64,000 nucleotides of DNA from Lantana camara (Eukaryota > Streptophyta > Magnoliopsida > Lamiales > Verbenaceae): positions 16,203,001-16,267,000 of the forward strand of contig CM074856.1 in assembly GCA_037501455.1 (NCBI GenBank), read 5' to 3'. Below are positions 25,226 to 38,669 of the stretch, piece by piece. The notes under the pieces are model-generated. The model was not told the origin of the DNA. It saw only the letters and a program-made list of their open reading frames with translations, and made no database searches. Each line of letters opens with the position of its first letter. The first letter of the stretch is position 1. Made by a program: the position numbers and the translations under genes.

Positions 25226-28200
25226 TGTAGCACCCCGCACGTGAGGCACCACATCCCCCGCACTATGGCTCAACACGAGTAACGAAACAGTAAATCCGCA
25301 CCCGTATCAAACCATAGCGAACGGGAGACCAACATAAAAAAAAACCTTCCTAAGCCAGGCGGAGCTAGACCCTGCAATGATAACCAATCAACAAAGTATA
25401 ATGCATCGCAAAGCTAAAGTTCAACATACAAACCATAACCAGAATTGGGCTCTTCAGGCCTCTTTTAATTTAAAGCAAAACCCAGTAAAAGCAATTCAAT
25501 AACAATTACATAAATATTCGAGTTCATGATACTATAGAAACGAATCAGACATAATTCCAATACATAAGTGAGTGCAGAGACTCTCCTAACCTAACTTGAC
25601 CAACTTAAAGACTCCAAACACCTCCGCCTAGCTCGAAACTCCAAAGCCAAACCTGCACACTAAAAGTTGGGGAGGGAGAGGGTCAGTCTCTAGAAGACTG
25701 AGTGAGCAGGAGCGATATACATATATAAAAACATGCACATGCAAGTCTTAAATTCCGAACAAGGTTTTGTTTGAAATTAGTTCCCAAAAGGGCAAGAGAA
25801 TGTTAATCAATGCTCGGATTTTATGACTAATCATATTAATTCATTACATTCATAAATCATACATAAACATAAGGCTCGGCGAGTGAGCGTGCACAATCTC
25901 CAACCAAACTCCAACCGTGTACGACAAATATCATTAATATGTTGATTAGGCGATCATGCAATAAATCATAATACACATAGACCATATCATATCATAAAAC
26001 ATATTCGTTTGGGCAATCCGTGTCCCGGCCTTCCCGCACGGTGCATAATCATATCATAACATAACATAATCATAAATCATAAATCAGTTCCAACCTTCTT
26101 CCTCCGGGTGGTGGACGGGTTTGCAAGGCCCGACCACCCAATCATATCAATGCGGCTATGAGGTTCATGAGGCCTCAAAGCCCGGTTAGCGTTTCCCCGT
26201 CAAAAACTCCTTGACGAAGTCCGTTTCACCGTAATTGGTTGGGACTAGTATATGGGATCCCCGTCAGCCCTTGCTTCCTCGGTTAGCCACATATACTAAG
26301 TCCCGGGGCCCGTACAATCATAAATCATAAATGTGTCTCGCCAAACATATCAATTCATAAGAACATTACAAATTTCATAAGTCATTTGAAAAGGGTTTAC
26401 TCGATCAAAAGTTACTCGATGACTTTACTTTAAAAGTAACATATATATATATAATCATAAAGTTTTGGCCAAAGCTTTTCACATAAGGGTTGTAGGGTTG
26501 CTACATAGCTAAAACAAAAACACCCTCACCTGGTACAAGACGAAACAAGGATACGAGTTACCGAGTGCCCGAAGGATCAACATCTCTCCACCCTGGAGAT
26601 AAACTGTACAAAAGACAACATGACGTGTTTGTGAGACTCGAGTCTCTAAATGAACCATATATGACGCACGACAATGCTCAAGCATGATATGAATGCATAA
26701 GGATGATATTATGTCATGAAAATGTTCATGTGTATTAAAGGCATTTAAATCGTATAACCAAGTCATTCACTCATTCATTTCTTTTCATTCAAATTCATCA
26801 ATTCATATCTCCAGTCGAATTAATTCAAGAATTCAAATAGGAGCATAGTACATATTCAAGCTTTCCCAAAACGCTACTACATACCTCATATTACATAAGA
26901 TAGTATATTTCCAAGGTTTGACAACAAGAAGGAATCATATGATATAGAAAATGAGTTACACGATTCATAAACGATATATAAACACACATAAACGGCATTA
27001 AGCAAAAGCATGCCTACAACTCATCCAAATGCCATGAAATTAAACCACAATACTCCTAACACATAGTAAAACAAGTTCATAGTTCAACACAAAAGGAGAT
27101 AAAGTCATTAAGGAGGTGAAATAAATCAAAAACCGAAAAGGAAGCAACAAGGACTGCGCAGGGGAAGGGACACTGGGGTGTCACCCTCCTTAGCTAAACT
27201 GAGCCACGACCGTGGCTCAGTACAGACCTGCCCAGAAGGTGTGACACGCCCGTGTCTCACACTTTAGTGTAAATGAGAAACGGGGGTGTCACGGTACAAA
27301 ACAAAAACGTTCACAAGGCTTTACTGGCAAAACTGACTCTACAAAACCTCAGTCCAAAAACATACCAAATCAACTCCAAATGATATGAAACTTAATATAC
27401 AACATATTTAGAATGTAAGGAACATATTTCATTTAGAGTACAAAGGCTAAATCACACATTATGAGCATCTAAATCATGCAGCAAAACCGGGTCGCCAAAA
27501 TCGCACATATGAGCCCTATTGATTCAATCAAGCTGTGATCAAGTACTTAGGAGCTGAATTTGGAACTAAAACCTTGGGGAATGCATGATAACATACTAAA
27601 CAACTAATATAATTCATATATATGCAAAATGGCACAAATTAAAGCACATTAGAATGACCAACAAGTCACACAATTGCAACAGCAGCAAGTCTGTCATGAA
27701 GCATGCATAAAAACAGGCCATGTCTTTCGGTTTTGAGGCTTAAAATGGATCCAAATAGTTGAAACATGAATGTTAACATATAGAGAAATGAGTGTACATA
27801 ATATCCATGCAAATTCACACGAAAAGAAGATTATTTGATCAAGCAACAAAGCAAAATGAGCAGCAGCAGTTCGAAAAACAGGGGAAGCAGTTTGATCATC
27901 AAGTTTGGAGCTCCATATCTCATAATTTCATAAAAGGGTCAAGAGATAAAATCCTCCTAACACCATATACTATCAGTTAGGAAAGAAATAGGCCAAGAAA
28001 CAAGCTCATATACTCATGTATAAGCAAGAAAATCAGCCACACAAACAAATAGGTCTCAAGAACAAAATCCCTAAAAGTTCATACCAAACTCAACACTCAA
28101 ACCCTAATCAAATCTGATCCAAATCAAGTTGTAAGTAGAAGAAATCAAGCATAATAGAGTATAGAAGACATAAATATTCATACCTTGAAGATTGGAAGAA

Positions 28201-29113
28201 GAAGGGAGGTGATTTGGGCTCAAAATCACAAGAATGGCCAAGGGTTTTTCTTCCTTTTCTTCTCTTCCTCTCTCTCGATCAGTTGTAGCAGCAATGAGGG
28301 AGGTTGGGTTCGGTTTTTGCTGCTAAAAGGGGGAAGAAAGGGTTAAATCAAGGTACAAAAGTCATGGTTAAGCTTTGGTTAGGTTAGGTTGAGTAAAAAG
28401 GGTCCCACCATGAAGACTAGTCAACAAAAGGAGCTCTTCTTGCACGAGTTGTCCGTTACGATTAGATTTCGAAGGTCTTAATGATTTCAAAAAGGTATGA
28501 GGCTTGTTCCATTGTCTCCGAATCGTCGATACGAAGGCAACGGAGGTGACGGAATTCGAATCCGAATTCCCGAGCTCAAGATATCACGTACGGAACCAAG
28601 GGTGCGCTAATTGCTCATTAGCCCCCGACTTGGTTCCACAAATCAAATTAAATTCGTTAACACGTCAAATGAATCCGAAAACATAAACCGAGCATATAGG
28701 CATGTTCATAACACACACATTCACGACATACTAAATTTCCATACCATTCCGATATCATTACATATAGGAACGAAGCCCAAATAGAACACTCATGCGCAAT
28801 AATGAATTCATAACGTTATAATTTAATTATTAAAACTTAAATTCCATATTAATTAAATTAAAACCAACTAATAACATGTTGAAATTAATTAACGAAATTA
28901 CCGAAATAGTTAAGGTAACATGAAACATTAATTAAGAAGTTAAACACTAGATATCAAATTAAAATAAAATGAATTACATTAAGACAACAACAATCTATAG
29001 TTTAAGACAAATATAAACATTTACATACAATTAATCATATAATTAAATAATTGAATAGCGCAATTTATAAACAAAGCGACACATTAGTTAAAATGAAAAA
29101 CCGGGGCGTTACA
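25226..29113 (-). mobile_element. Solo LTR, 3888 bp, TSD gttgt
   Basis: The plus-strand ends are TGTAGCACCCCG and CGGGGCGTTACA. A perfect 5-bp duplication, gttgt, flanks the unit (25221..25225 and 29114..29118). Removing the unit restores a line (gttgtagtattgaactcacgtaat) closely similar to one at about 25091..25120, confirming the borders. It shares landmarks with the LTRs at 29161 and 35545 (accacatcccccgcact; gtcagtctctagaagactga; cggcgagtgagcgtgcacaa). No internal domain is attached. The minus orientation follows from the PBS of the related element next door. Its small open frames are not gene-like. Confidence 0.9.
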
Positions 29114-29160
29114 GTTGTAGTATTGAACTCACGTAATATAGTATAAAAACGTTGTAATAC

Positions 29161-32100
29161 CGTAGCAGCCGTGACGAGAGCACCACATCCCCCGCACTTT
29201 GAGTTCGGTCCACATATGAAATGAATTAATCCATACGTGAACTAAACACACAACGAACGGAAGATAATGAAAAGACAGCCCTAATCTGTCCCGAATCAAT
29301 TCAATACAATAATATAAAACGGGTTCAACTAAAGTCCTAGAAACCTATCCCGAATTCGATTTCATTCAATAAATAAATCGAGAGATAAATCAATTCAATA
29401 AGCAAATACAATATGCAGTGAGTATACAAGTACAGGACTCGAACAAAGACAAATGACTCAATCCCGCCTAGCAACCACCTGTAAAGGACCTGGAAGAAAA
29501 GGGAAAAGAGGGATCAGTCTCTAGAAGACTGAGTGAGCAGGAGGTATACATATATATAGAAACATGCACATGGAAATTGTAAATCCCGAGCAACGTTTTA
29601 GTTAAAGTAGTTCCCGTGAGGGCAAGAAATCACTTAGGCTTTGCTCGGATTTTACAACTATCAATTTAGACACTTAGTTACAATTTCAGGCTATCAGTGG
29701 CTCGGCGAGTGAGCGTGCACAATCTCCAACCAATCGTCGACAGTGTACAACAATAGGTTTCAATGTTTAAAGGTGATCATGCAATTTAATCGTTGCTATA
29801 CAGTACAATAATGCGATAGTGTTCACACTCAATACAGTCAATCACTGCAATCAATCACGATAATAATCCCTGGGTAACCCGTGGTGCCGGATTACCCCAA
29901 GATCTCCTTCTCCCTCCATGATGGTTCGGGTAGCTAGCCCTCGCCATCTAGTCAGTGTGCATCAGGAACATGACTCCTATGCCCGGAACTCCTTCCTTCA
30001 CTGATCTCCTAGTGGATTCAGGGGTCATCCCAACAGTATGAGACTGTGCAAGAGGTCACCGTCGGCCCGATACCTCCCCGGCTCGCTCAATACACAAGTT
30101 TCAGAGCCCTCAATCAGTGTGCAGTACAATCCTCGCCAAAACAGGAGTGGTCAGTGAGTAACAATAATAATAAGTTCAGTTTCGATAAAAATTTATTCGA
30201 TTGTAACTTTGGAAATAATATAGATATAAGTATGATTTTAGGCCAAATTCATTCATGTAGGTTTTAGGGTTTAATACGTATCTAGAACAAAATACCCTCA
30301 CCTGGAATACCACGAGACAAGAACAAGAACAAGAACAAGAACAAGAGCAAGATAGGTACTTATTCGATCCAGAAGTCTCCACCCTGGAGAAGAACTGTAC
30401 AATAAAGGAAACAATGTTTACCCATGAGAGGAGACTCAATATGAACCAAATAGGACGCACGACAATGTTCACAAAATGGTATCAATATGTTATGCAATGA
30501 TTCAATATATAATAATTTATAAAAGTCATGAAATGTTCAGGTGTGCATTTAAGGTTCCAAGTAACAATTAAACATACAATTGAAGCTACACGTATGATTC
30601 ATGAACGCTAAGTTCGTATTTTAAATCAAATAAGCACGTGGAATAATTATGCGAACTCAAATATATTCAAACAATTCACAATTAAATCAATTAAGGCAAG
30701 TAATCGACACGAAACGAGGCCTATAAAATTAACAAATTAAGAATTTATATTTTCATGTATCATATCGATTCATACAATTCATAATTATCACGCGTTCATG
30801 ATCGAATCTGTAATTTACAACAATTTACGTATAAAAAACAATAACTTCAGAAATTCGTATAAAATCAACCAGGCATCCGATTGACGAACAGAACGCGGTG
30901 ATAGACTCACCACGACGAAAGGAACACGCTGACCGAAAGGCGTCAAAACGCGGCCTCCGGAGCCTGCCGAACCGCCACTGACAACCATCGAACCACCACC
31001 TCCGGTGGCCGAAAAATTCCCCATGAACAGCAATACGATCCTCTCAACAAACACAACAAAAGCCCTCGATCAACTACTTCTGGAATTACGCAACCCACCG
31101 GATTTAATTAAAGAAAAACGAACACGAAATAAGGAGCTAAGAATCGAAATTAAATGCAAACCGTTCAACGAAAATGAAATCCAAGCATACCACTGGAAAG
31201 CCCGTGACGAGACCTTCGAATCCCATACTTCAATTGCCGGAAAACATGGCCAGAAAGTTGATCGGCGTTGACCCACCGGTTCGCCATCGGTTCGCCACTA
31301 ATAGCCGGTTCTTGAACCACCACCAACGCGAAAAGCTTGGCCTCGTCGAGCAGAGGAATTCTTGTGAAGGGCCAGTCACCAAAAACCCACCGAAAAAGGC
31401 CGAACCGCCGCCTCTAAGCTCCGTCGCTGGTTCTCAACGGATACCCCCATTTCTGGCCACTTTCTCGCCAATCCAATGCCGGAAATGAACTCAGGAGGTC
31501 GAAAAGGATAGGGAAGCGTCAAGGGCCACCGCTGCATGAAGTTCAGGCGTCGCGTATGGTGCCGTCGCGGCCCCGGTGGCCGCGCCGCCAACAAGAAAAG
31601 TTATACCGGGAAGTCTTCTTTCCACCCATGGGGTGCGTGTCACGAAAAGCCCATCGGAGACGATCGAAATCAACCGACGAAGTCGCGGCCTGTCACCACT
31701 CGCCTGGCGCGATTGAAAATCGGAAATATCTCCTCCGTCGGTCGTTGTCGGACCAAGATCTTGGTACAGTTGTGATTGCGTCATCGAGCTCTTCGAAAAG
31801 CACTATTGGTTCGTCAAAATCCATCGAGAAAGGAGCCAGTTTGAATTGTGTGTGTGTGTCGTGTGTGTGGGGTGCATGTTTCACCGGGAAGGAAGAAGAG
31901 AAGAAGGATGGCGAGTCTGACTTGCCAAAAACGGGTCCGGGTGTTTTATCCCGGGTCTTAACGTCCGAAAACGATCGGTAGGGAGGGCAAACGAAGTCAG
32001 AATTGGGCAAACTCAGAGTCTACGGACTCGTTTGGATGCCCCGGACGCATTAAAGGGACCAAAGAGGTCAAAATCTCGATCGGGTGAGAAATGACCGAAA

Positions 32101-32249
32101 AACCCCCTAAAAGGAGAAAATTACAAACAAGCCCCTAAACTCAGAAGGAGCTGCAAATAAGGCCACATAAAACACATAATCATATAATTAACGCACAAAA
32201 AGGTCGATACGTAGCGAAATCTTGGATGCCGAAAAAGCGGGGCGTTACA
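29161..32249 (-). repeat. 3' LTR of the LARD-like element
   Basis: 3089 bp, colinear with 35545..38649. Its outer edge has decayed to cgtagcagcc, where the other copy has tgtagcaccc. A caagaa hexamer run at about 30323..30352 is longer here than in the other LTR. Related open frames appear in both LTRs only because the LTRs are copies of each other. Confidence 0.9.
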
Positions 32250-32265
32250 ACCTCTCCCCCTTAAG
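32250..32265 (-). other. Polypurine tract of the LARD-like element
   Basis: On the minus strand this reads cttaagggggagaggt, directly before the TGTAACGCCCC start of the 3' LTR, the expected place for plus-strand priming. Confidence 0.8.
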
Positions 32266-32572
32266 AGGATTTGGTCCCCAGATCCAAACGCTGAGTGAAA
32301 AGCCTCGAGTTGTAGTACTTCAATAACATTTCCCGAAGTCATGTGGAGTCATCGTCCTCGTCGTGTAGTTTACTCATATTGTGTGCATCAATTCTCTTTG
32401 TGGCGTCTTGGTCTTGCTGAGGTTCATCTGAACACTTGGCCGCTGATTGCCTAACTCGTGCGATCGCTACCAGGATACGAATGGTTGTCCTTGTTCCCAA
32501 AGCTCGATCCCGTTGCATACTCATCACTTAAAAGTCGTTGTTAGGTCCAGCATAAAGCAACTAAGACAAACA

Positions 32573-32910
32573 AGAGAGAATCCCATCTCTCAACACGTAA
32601 GCGAGAGAACCCCGTCCCTCGGCATACAGAAAGGAGAGAACCCCGTCTCTCGAGCACACAGAAAGGAGAGAACCCCGTCTCTCGAGCACATAATTGAAGG
32701 AACCCCGTCTCTCAACCTAAGTCTGACAGATCCCAAAATCTCCCAAACATCCTAGTTTGAGAAAATCCAACATTTCTCAAACCCCTAAATTCGAGAGAAT
32801 CCAGCATCTCTCAAATACCTAAATACAAGAGAATCCAACATCTCTCGTGCACAAAACTTAGAAAGAATCCAGTATCTTTCTATCATAGAATTAGAGAGAA
32901 TCCTGCATCC
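32573..32910. repeat. Array of ~11 short hairpins, 33-37 bp apart
   Basis: Successive units carry a 5 to 9 bp inverted repeat around a 6 to 7 nt loop, such as gagagaaccccgtctctc, gagagaatccagcatctctc, tttgagaaaatccaacatttctcaaa read as stem plus loop, and tagaaagaatccagtatctttcta read likewise. Stem changes are matched on both sides in several units (gagag/ctctc becoming gaaag/ctttc). The array lies at the 3' end of the interior, about 300 bp before the polypurine tract in element sense. A few units (near 32697, 32728 and 32895) have damaged stems. Confidence 0.8.
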
Positions 32911-35518
32911 CCCTTGCACAAAATACCACTTATTACAACAGTCACACAGACATCCACCAGAATAACTCGGTTAAGAAATTACATCAATCATCACATATTA
33001 CAGTTTAGCAGATATATCAAATAGTAGAAAGAATTAATTAAATAAACGTTGCATGTATGCTTATGCCGTGAATGATTAGTGTATCGTTCACCGTGGTAAG
33101 GGAAATGATGTTGTGACTTTGTTCCATGGTTTGGATAATTTGATCTCTAGCTGGCTTGATTCCCAACTTGTCCTTCATATCTTTAGTATGTACTCGACTG
33201 AGAAAGTCAGACTCTTGGTTAATCCTAACCTTGATTCCACTCGGATTCTTATTCACAGTTACCTTATTCAATTAACCTGAGCACTAATCTATCCTGCATA
33301 CCTTCATAACATTCATCCTTGTACCAGATTCACTCTATTATCTCTGACCATACAAGAGTATACCACCTACACAGCACTGGGGTTATTTAATGATATTTCA
33401 AAAGTTTAGTGGAAAGTATACTTTTCTTTTCCTGGAGAGTTGGGAAAATCCGATATCGACCCAATCTTCAATTTCTAATCCAACTCCATTCGTTGTCTCC
33501 AACTGGTTTAATTCTTGTTGAGGACTTGATTAACTAGGATTCGTTGACACCGTCTTCAAAGAGGTTAGCTTGATTGAAATTTCTCTTACCAAAGCTAACG
33601 TAGGCATCCATCAAAAGTTCCCTAATAATACCATCATCTTTGATGTCTGAATCACGTACTTATGAATTTCCAAACGAACCACTCTCTTCGATGCCTGGTG
33701 GATATTTTCAACCCGGGTGTAGTAAGTTGACTTCCACTTTAAAGGTTTAAACTGGCAAAGCCGTCTCATTCTTTTCCTGTCACTATCTTTAGGTCTTTCA
33801 TGTCCGTCATGGCTTGTATTTCCATTGTTACCACAAGAAGTAACTTCCTCGAACACTACTGTAAATTTAAGTTTATGAGTAGTCGCACTCTCCCCTTTAA
33901 GAATTTTCTATCCTAATTCCTTGAATTTATTACACCGCATCGCGGATCACAGATCCTCAATTTCATCATTTTTGCATCCTTGGTTTAAATGATTCTAGTT
34001 GTTCCACGTACCCCGTGGTCTCACTCACAATTGCCTTGAAATGATAGGTAGAGATAGCCACTTACGTCGCTCGTTCCACTTTTCAATTCTCGGTATTTTC
34101 TTTTTCCTTTTTGATTCATGATTTGCAACCCAAATATTTCTTCTCTTCTTGATTCAAATGAGACTTGGTCAGAGTAATGCTTGAGGGGGAAGCAAAGATG
34201 ATTCCTATCAAGTAAACACTAGATAATACATGCCAGTTAAGAATGCTAATGCACGTAGCATGTTTTCAAATAAATAATAATGCAACACGTTTAAGCAAGT
34301 ATGTCAATTGAAGAAGCGTATATAAATAGAAAATTTTAAATAATGTAAAGCGGTGGATGATGCACGTGCTTATGAATGCATTGAACCTGTCACCGTAGTA
34401 ATGGGAAGTTTTATCTCGGCACCTCATTCCTTGTTTGTTGAATTATAAACTTGTCTCGAACTGTCGATCATTTCTTGTTTTTCCCACGGTCTTCTAATCT
34501 TCAGAATAATCTAGGATCAACTTGGACATTTCCACGGCTTGGAATTACGATTTCTTGAACCCGAAGCCTTCTACGCTTATGGAATTAACATCTTGCCTTT
34601 TCTATAATAATCACTCTTCAATTGTTGCCCGAATCTTCTTCATGGTTGTCACCTTGATCAAAACTTCCTTGGTTTACTCTTTAGGAGTTCAAATAATTAA
34701 ATGAACTCCCCTTCCAATTGTTTATACTTGATCGCCCAAAATCCACCCAGAAATTCTTTGCCTTTCTTTATCGTTCCCATTTATTGCTTCATGTCTTTTA
34801 ACGTGACCCCGCAACACGACAATTCGACTTGGATCTGGAAAATACCCCAACTAGATAAAACCTTTAGCATGATTATCTCCCAAAATTTTTTTATCCACCA
34901 GATTGCTTGACTTCCTTTATTTCTTCCGTGATCAAAATCCCGAGCCATACTATTTTCCATATTTTCTTCACTTCTTTCTTGAATGAATGCTCTTATGGAA
35001 TCCAGTTGAGGAATCTTCGCAGTGTAGATATACGGGTTGAACTCGTGAATCAGAATCATCATTACACGCCCCAAATCCCATCTCATCAAGGGTTCTTATC
35101 ATCCGAACCAAAGACCACTAAAAGATCCCAACTTTTGAAAATTTTATATAAAATCCCTGATGCATTCCTTATAACCTCCAAGCTAAAGAAAAGAGCTTGC
35201 GATAGATTGTGGTCGTCCCAGAAATTGGCCGTGGTTTAATATTATCTTCGTAACCTATAAATCAGAACTCATTTCAAAATAGATGCATGCGATTAGTGCA
35301 TGCTCATGTCACATAATTAACATAAAAAACATGAATTCAATGCAAAATGCAACATATAAATCAATAAAGTCTAAGTTAAACACATCTAACTATATATTTT
35401 TCATGTCAAGTTTCAATAATAATGTTCAGGATCAATGCAGTGTATATGTTGTCACGTTGTTCCTAAGCCGCACGACCTAAACTTGACACGACACGACACT
35501 AGAACTCCGGTTTTGTAA
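32911..35518 (-). other. Non-coding interior of the LARD-like element
   Basis: About 2.6 kb with only short frames (up to about 110 codons) and no retroelement motif on either strand. Two minus-strand frames near 33611..33856 and 34781..35089 have ordinary composition but match nothing I recognise and are not continuous with each other. Confidence 0.65.
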
Positions 35519-35536
35519 CCTGGAGCTCTGATACCA
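35519..35536 (-). other. Primer-binding site (initiator tRNA-Met type)
   Basis: On the minus strand this reads TGGTATCAGAGCTCCAGG, just inside the 5' LTR after a short ttttaag spacer. TGGTATCAGAGC is the classic complement of the plant initiator methionine tRNA 3' end. Confidence 0.92.
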
Positions 35537-35544
35537 CTTAAAAA

Positions 35545-38500
35545 TGTAGCACCCGTGGCAAGAGCACCACATCCCCCGCACTATGAGTTCGGTCCACATA
35601 TGAAACGAATTAATCCATACATGAACTAAACTCATAGCGAACGGAAGACAATGAAAAGACTGTTCTAACCTGTCCCGAATCAATTTAATAAAATAATATA
35701 AAACGGGTTCAACTAAAGTCCTAGAAACCTGTCCCGAATTCAATTTCATTCAATAAATAAATCGAGAGATAAATCAATTCAATAAGTAAATACAATATGC
35801 AGTGAGTATACATGTACAGGACTCGAACAAAGACAAATGACTCAATCCCGCTTAGCAACCACCTGTAAAGGACCTGGAAGAAAAGGGAAAAGAGGGATCA
35901 GTCTCTAAAAGACTGAGTGAGCAGGAGGTATACATATATATAGAAACATGCACATGAAAATTGTAAATCCCGAGCAACGTTTTAGTTAAAGTAGTTCCCG
36001 TGAGGGCAAGAAATCACTTAGGCTATGCTCGGACTTTACAACTATCAATTTAGACAGTTAGTTACAATTTCAGGCTATCAGTGGCTCGGCGAGGGAGCGT
36101 GCACAATCTCCAATCAATCTCCGACCGTGTACAATAATAGGTTTCAATTTTTAAAGGTGATCATGCAATTCAATCGTTATTATACAGTGCAATAGTGCAA
36201 TAGTGTTCACACTCAATACAGTCAATCAGTGCAATCAATCATGATAATAATCCCTGGGTAACCCATGGTGCCGGATTCCCCCAAGATCTCATTCTCCCTC
36301 CATGATGGTTCGGGTAGCTAGCCCTCTTCATCCAGTCAGTGTGAGCATCAGGAACATGACTCCTATGCCCGGAACTCCTTCCTCCACTAATCTCCTAGTG
36401 GATTCAGGGGTCATCCCAACAATATGAGACGGTGCAAGAGGTCACCGTCGGCCCGATACCTCCCCGGCTCGCTCAATACACAAGTCTCAGGGCCCTCAAT
36501 CAGTGTGCAGTACAATCCTCGCCAAAACAGGAATGGTCAGTGAGTAACAATAACAATAAGTTCAGTTTCAATAAACATTTACTCGATTGCAACTTTGGAA
36601 ACAATATAGTTATAAGTATGATTTTAGGCAAAATTCATTCACGCAGGTTTTAGGGTTTAATATGTATCTAGAACACAACACCCTCACCTGGAATACCACG
36701 AGACAAGAACAAGAACAAGAACATGAGCAATATGGGAGCCTATTTGATCCAGAAGTCTCCACCCTGGAGAAGAACTGTACAATAAAGGAAACAATGTTTA
36801 CCCGTGAGAGGAGACTCAATATGAACCAAATAGGACGCACGATAATGTTCACGAAATGGTATCAATATGTTATGCAATGATTCAATATATAATAATTTAT
36901 AAAAGTCAAGAAATGTTCAGGTGTGCATTTAAGGTTCCAAGTAAAAATTAAACATACAATTGAAGCTACACGTATGATTCATGAACGCTAAGTTAGTATT
37001 TTAAATCAAATAAGCACGTAGAATAATTATGCGAACTCAAATATATTCAAACAATTCACAATTAAATCAATTAAGGCAAGTAATAGATACGAAACGAGGC
37101 CTATAAAATTAACAAATTAAGAATTTATATTTTCATGTATCATAACGATTCATACAATTCATAATTATCACGCGTTCATGATCGAATCTGTAATTTACAA
37201 CAATTTACGTATAAAATACAATAACTTTAGAAATTCGTATAAAATCAACCGAGCATCCGATTGACGAACGAAAAGCGGTGATAGACTCACCACAACGAAA
37301 GGAACACGCTGACCGAAAGGCGTCGGAACGCTGCCGCCGGAGCCTACCGGACCGCCACTGCCAACCATCGAACCACCACCTCCGGTGGCCGGAAAATTCC
37401 CTGTAAACAGCGATACGATCCTCTCAACAAGTACAACAAAAGCCCTCGATCAACTTCTGGAATTACGCAACCCACCGGATTTAATTAAAGAAAAATGAAC
37501 ACGAAATAAGAAGCTAAGAATCGAAATTAAATACAAACCGTTCAACGAAAATGAAATCCAAGCATACCACTGGAAAGCCCGTGACGAGGCCTTCGAAACC
37601 CATACTTCAATTGCCGGAAAACATGACCGGAAAGTTGACCAGTGTTGACCCGCCGGTTCACCACCAACGGTCGGTTCTTAAACCGCCACCAACGCGAAAA
37701 GCTTGGCCTCGTCGAGTAGAGTAATTCTTGTGAAGGGCCCGCCACCAAAAACCCGCCGAAAAGGCCGAATCGCTGCCTCTAAGCTCCGCCGCTGCTTTCG
37801 CCGGATACCCCCATTTCCGGCCACTTCTCGCCAATGCAATGCCGGAAATGAACTCAGAAGGTCGAAAAGGGGTAGGGAAGCGTCAAGGGTCGCCAGAATG
37901 ACGAGTTCGCCGTTACTACATTGACGCGCCGCCGCTGCTTGAAGTTCAGGCGGCACGTGTGGTGCCGTCGCAGCCCCGATGACCACGCCACCAACGAGGA
38001 AAGTTGCGCCGGGAAGTCTTGTTTGTACCCATGGAGCGCGTGTCACAAAAAGCCCACCGGAGACGGTCGAAATCTGCCGGCGAAGTCGCGGCTTGCCACC
38101 ACCCGCCTGGCACGGCTGAAAATCGGAAATATCTCCTCCGTCGGTCATTGTTCGGCCAAGATCTTGGTACGGTTGTGATCGCGTCGTCGAGCTCTTTGAA
38201 AAGCACTATTGGTTCGTCAAAATCCATCGAGAAACGAGTAAGTTTGAATTGTGTGTGTGTGTCATGTGTGTGGGGTGCATGTTTCACCGGGAAGGAAGGA
38301 GAGAAGAAGGCTGGCGGGTCTGACTTGCCAAAAACGGATCCGGGTGTTTTATCCCGGGTCCTAGCGTATGAGAACGATCAGTAGGGAGGGCAAACGATGT
38401 CAGAATTGGGCAAACTCAGAGTCTACGGACTCGTTTGGATGCCCCGGAAGCGTTAAAGGGATCAAAGAGGTCAAAATCTCGATCGGGTGAGAAATGACTG

Positions 38501-38649
38501 AAACCCCTAAAAGGAGAAAATTACAAACAAGCCCCTAAACTCAGAAGGAGCTGCAAATAAGGCCACATAAAACACGTAATCATATAATTAACACACAAAA
38601 AGGTCAACACGTGGTGAAATCTTGGATACCAAAAAAGCGGGACGTTACA
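35545..38649 (-). repeat. 5' LTR of the LARD-like element
   Basis: 3105 bp with intact TG..CA ends (TGTAACG..GCTACA on the minus strand). Compared with the 3' LTR it has an extra ~40-bp piece near 37890..37925 and many point changes. Confidence 0.9.
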
Positions 38650-38669
38650 AATATCGTATTTATATCCCA

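Larger units (their letters stand above)
29161..38649 (-). mobile_element. LARD-like non-autonomous LTR retrotransposon with ~3.1-kb LTRs
   Basis: Two long direct repeats (29161..32249 and 35545..38649) enclose a 3295-bp interior. Read on the minus strand the order is 5' LTR, a TGGTATCAGAGC primer-binding site (initiator Met tRNA type), the interior, a purine tract ttaagggggagaggt, and the 3' LTR starting TGTAACGCCCC. The interior shows no gag, protease, RT, RNase H or integrase motif in any frame, which fits a large retrotransposon derivative (LARD) moved by a partner's proteins. The PBS type and long LTRs recall Tekay/Del-like chromoviruses, but the parent family is not proven. Target duplications are aatac (29156..29160) and aatat (38650..38654), one mismatch. 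The LTRs differ by many substitutions and indels, so it is much older than the gypsy element at 42315. Confidence 0.88.

Noticed and set aside
31556..31981. Similar plus-strand frames in both LTRs of the LARD-like element (also 38004..38384)
   Set aside because: They look conserved only because the two LTRs are copies. Replacements are as frequent as expected for drifting DNA, frame lengths differ, and they run against the element's own transcription.
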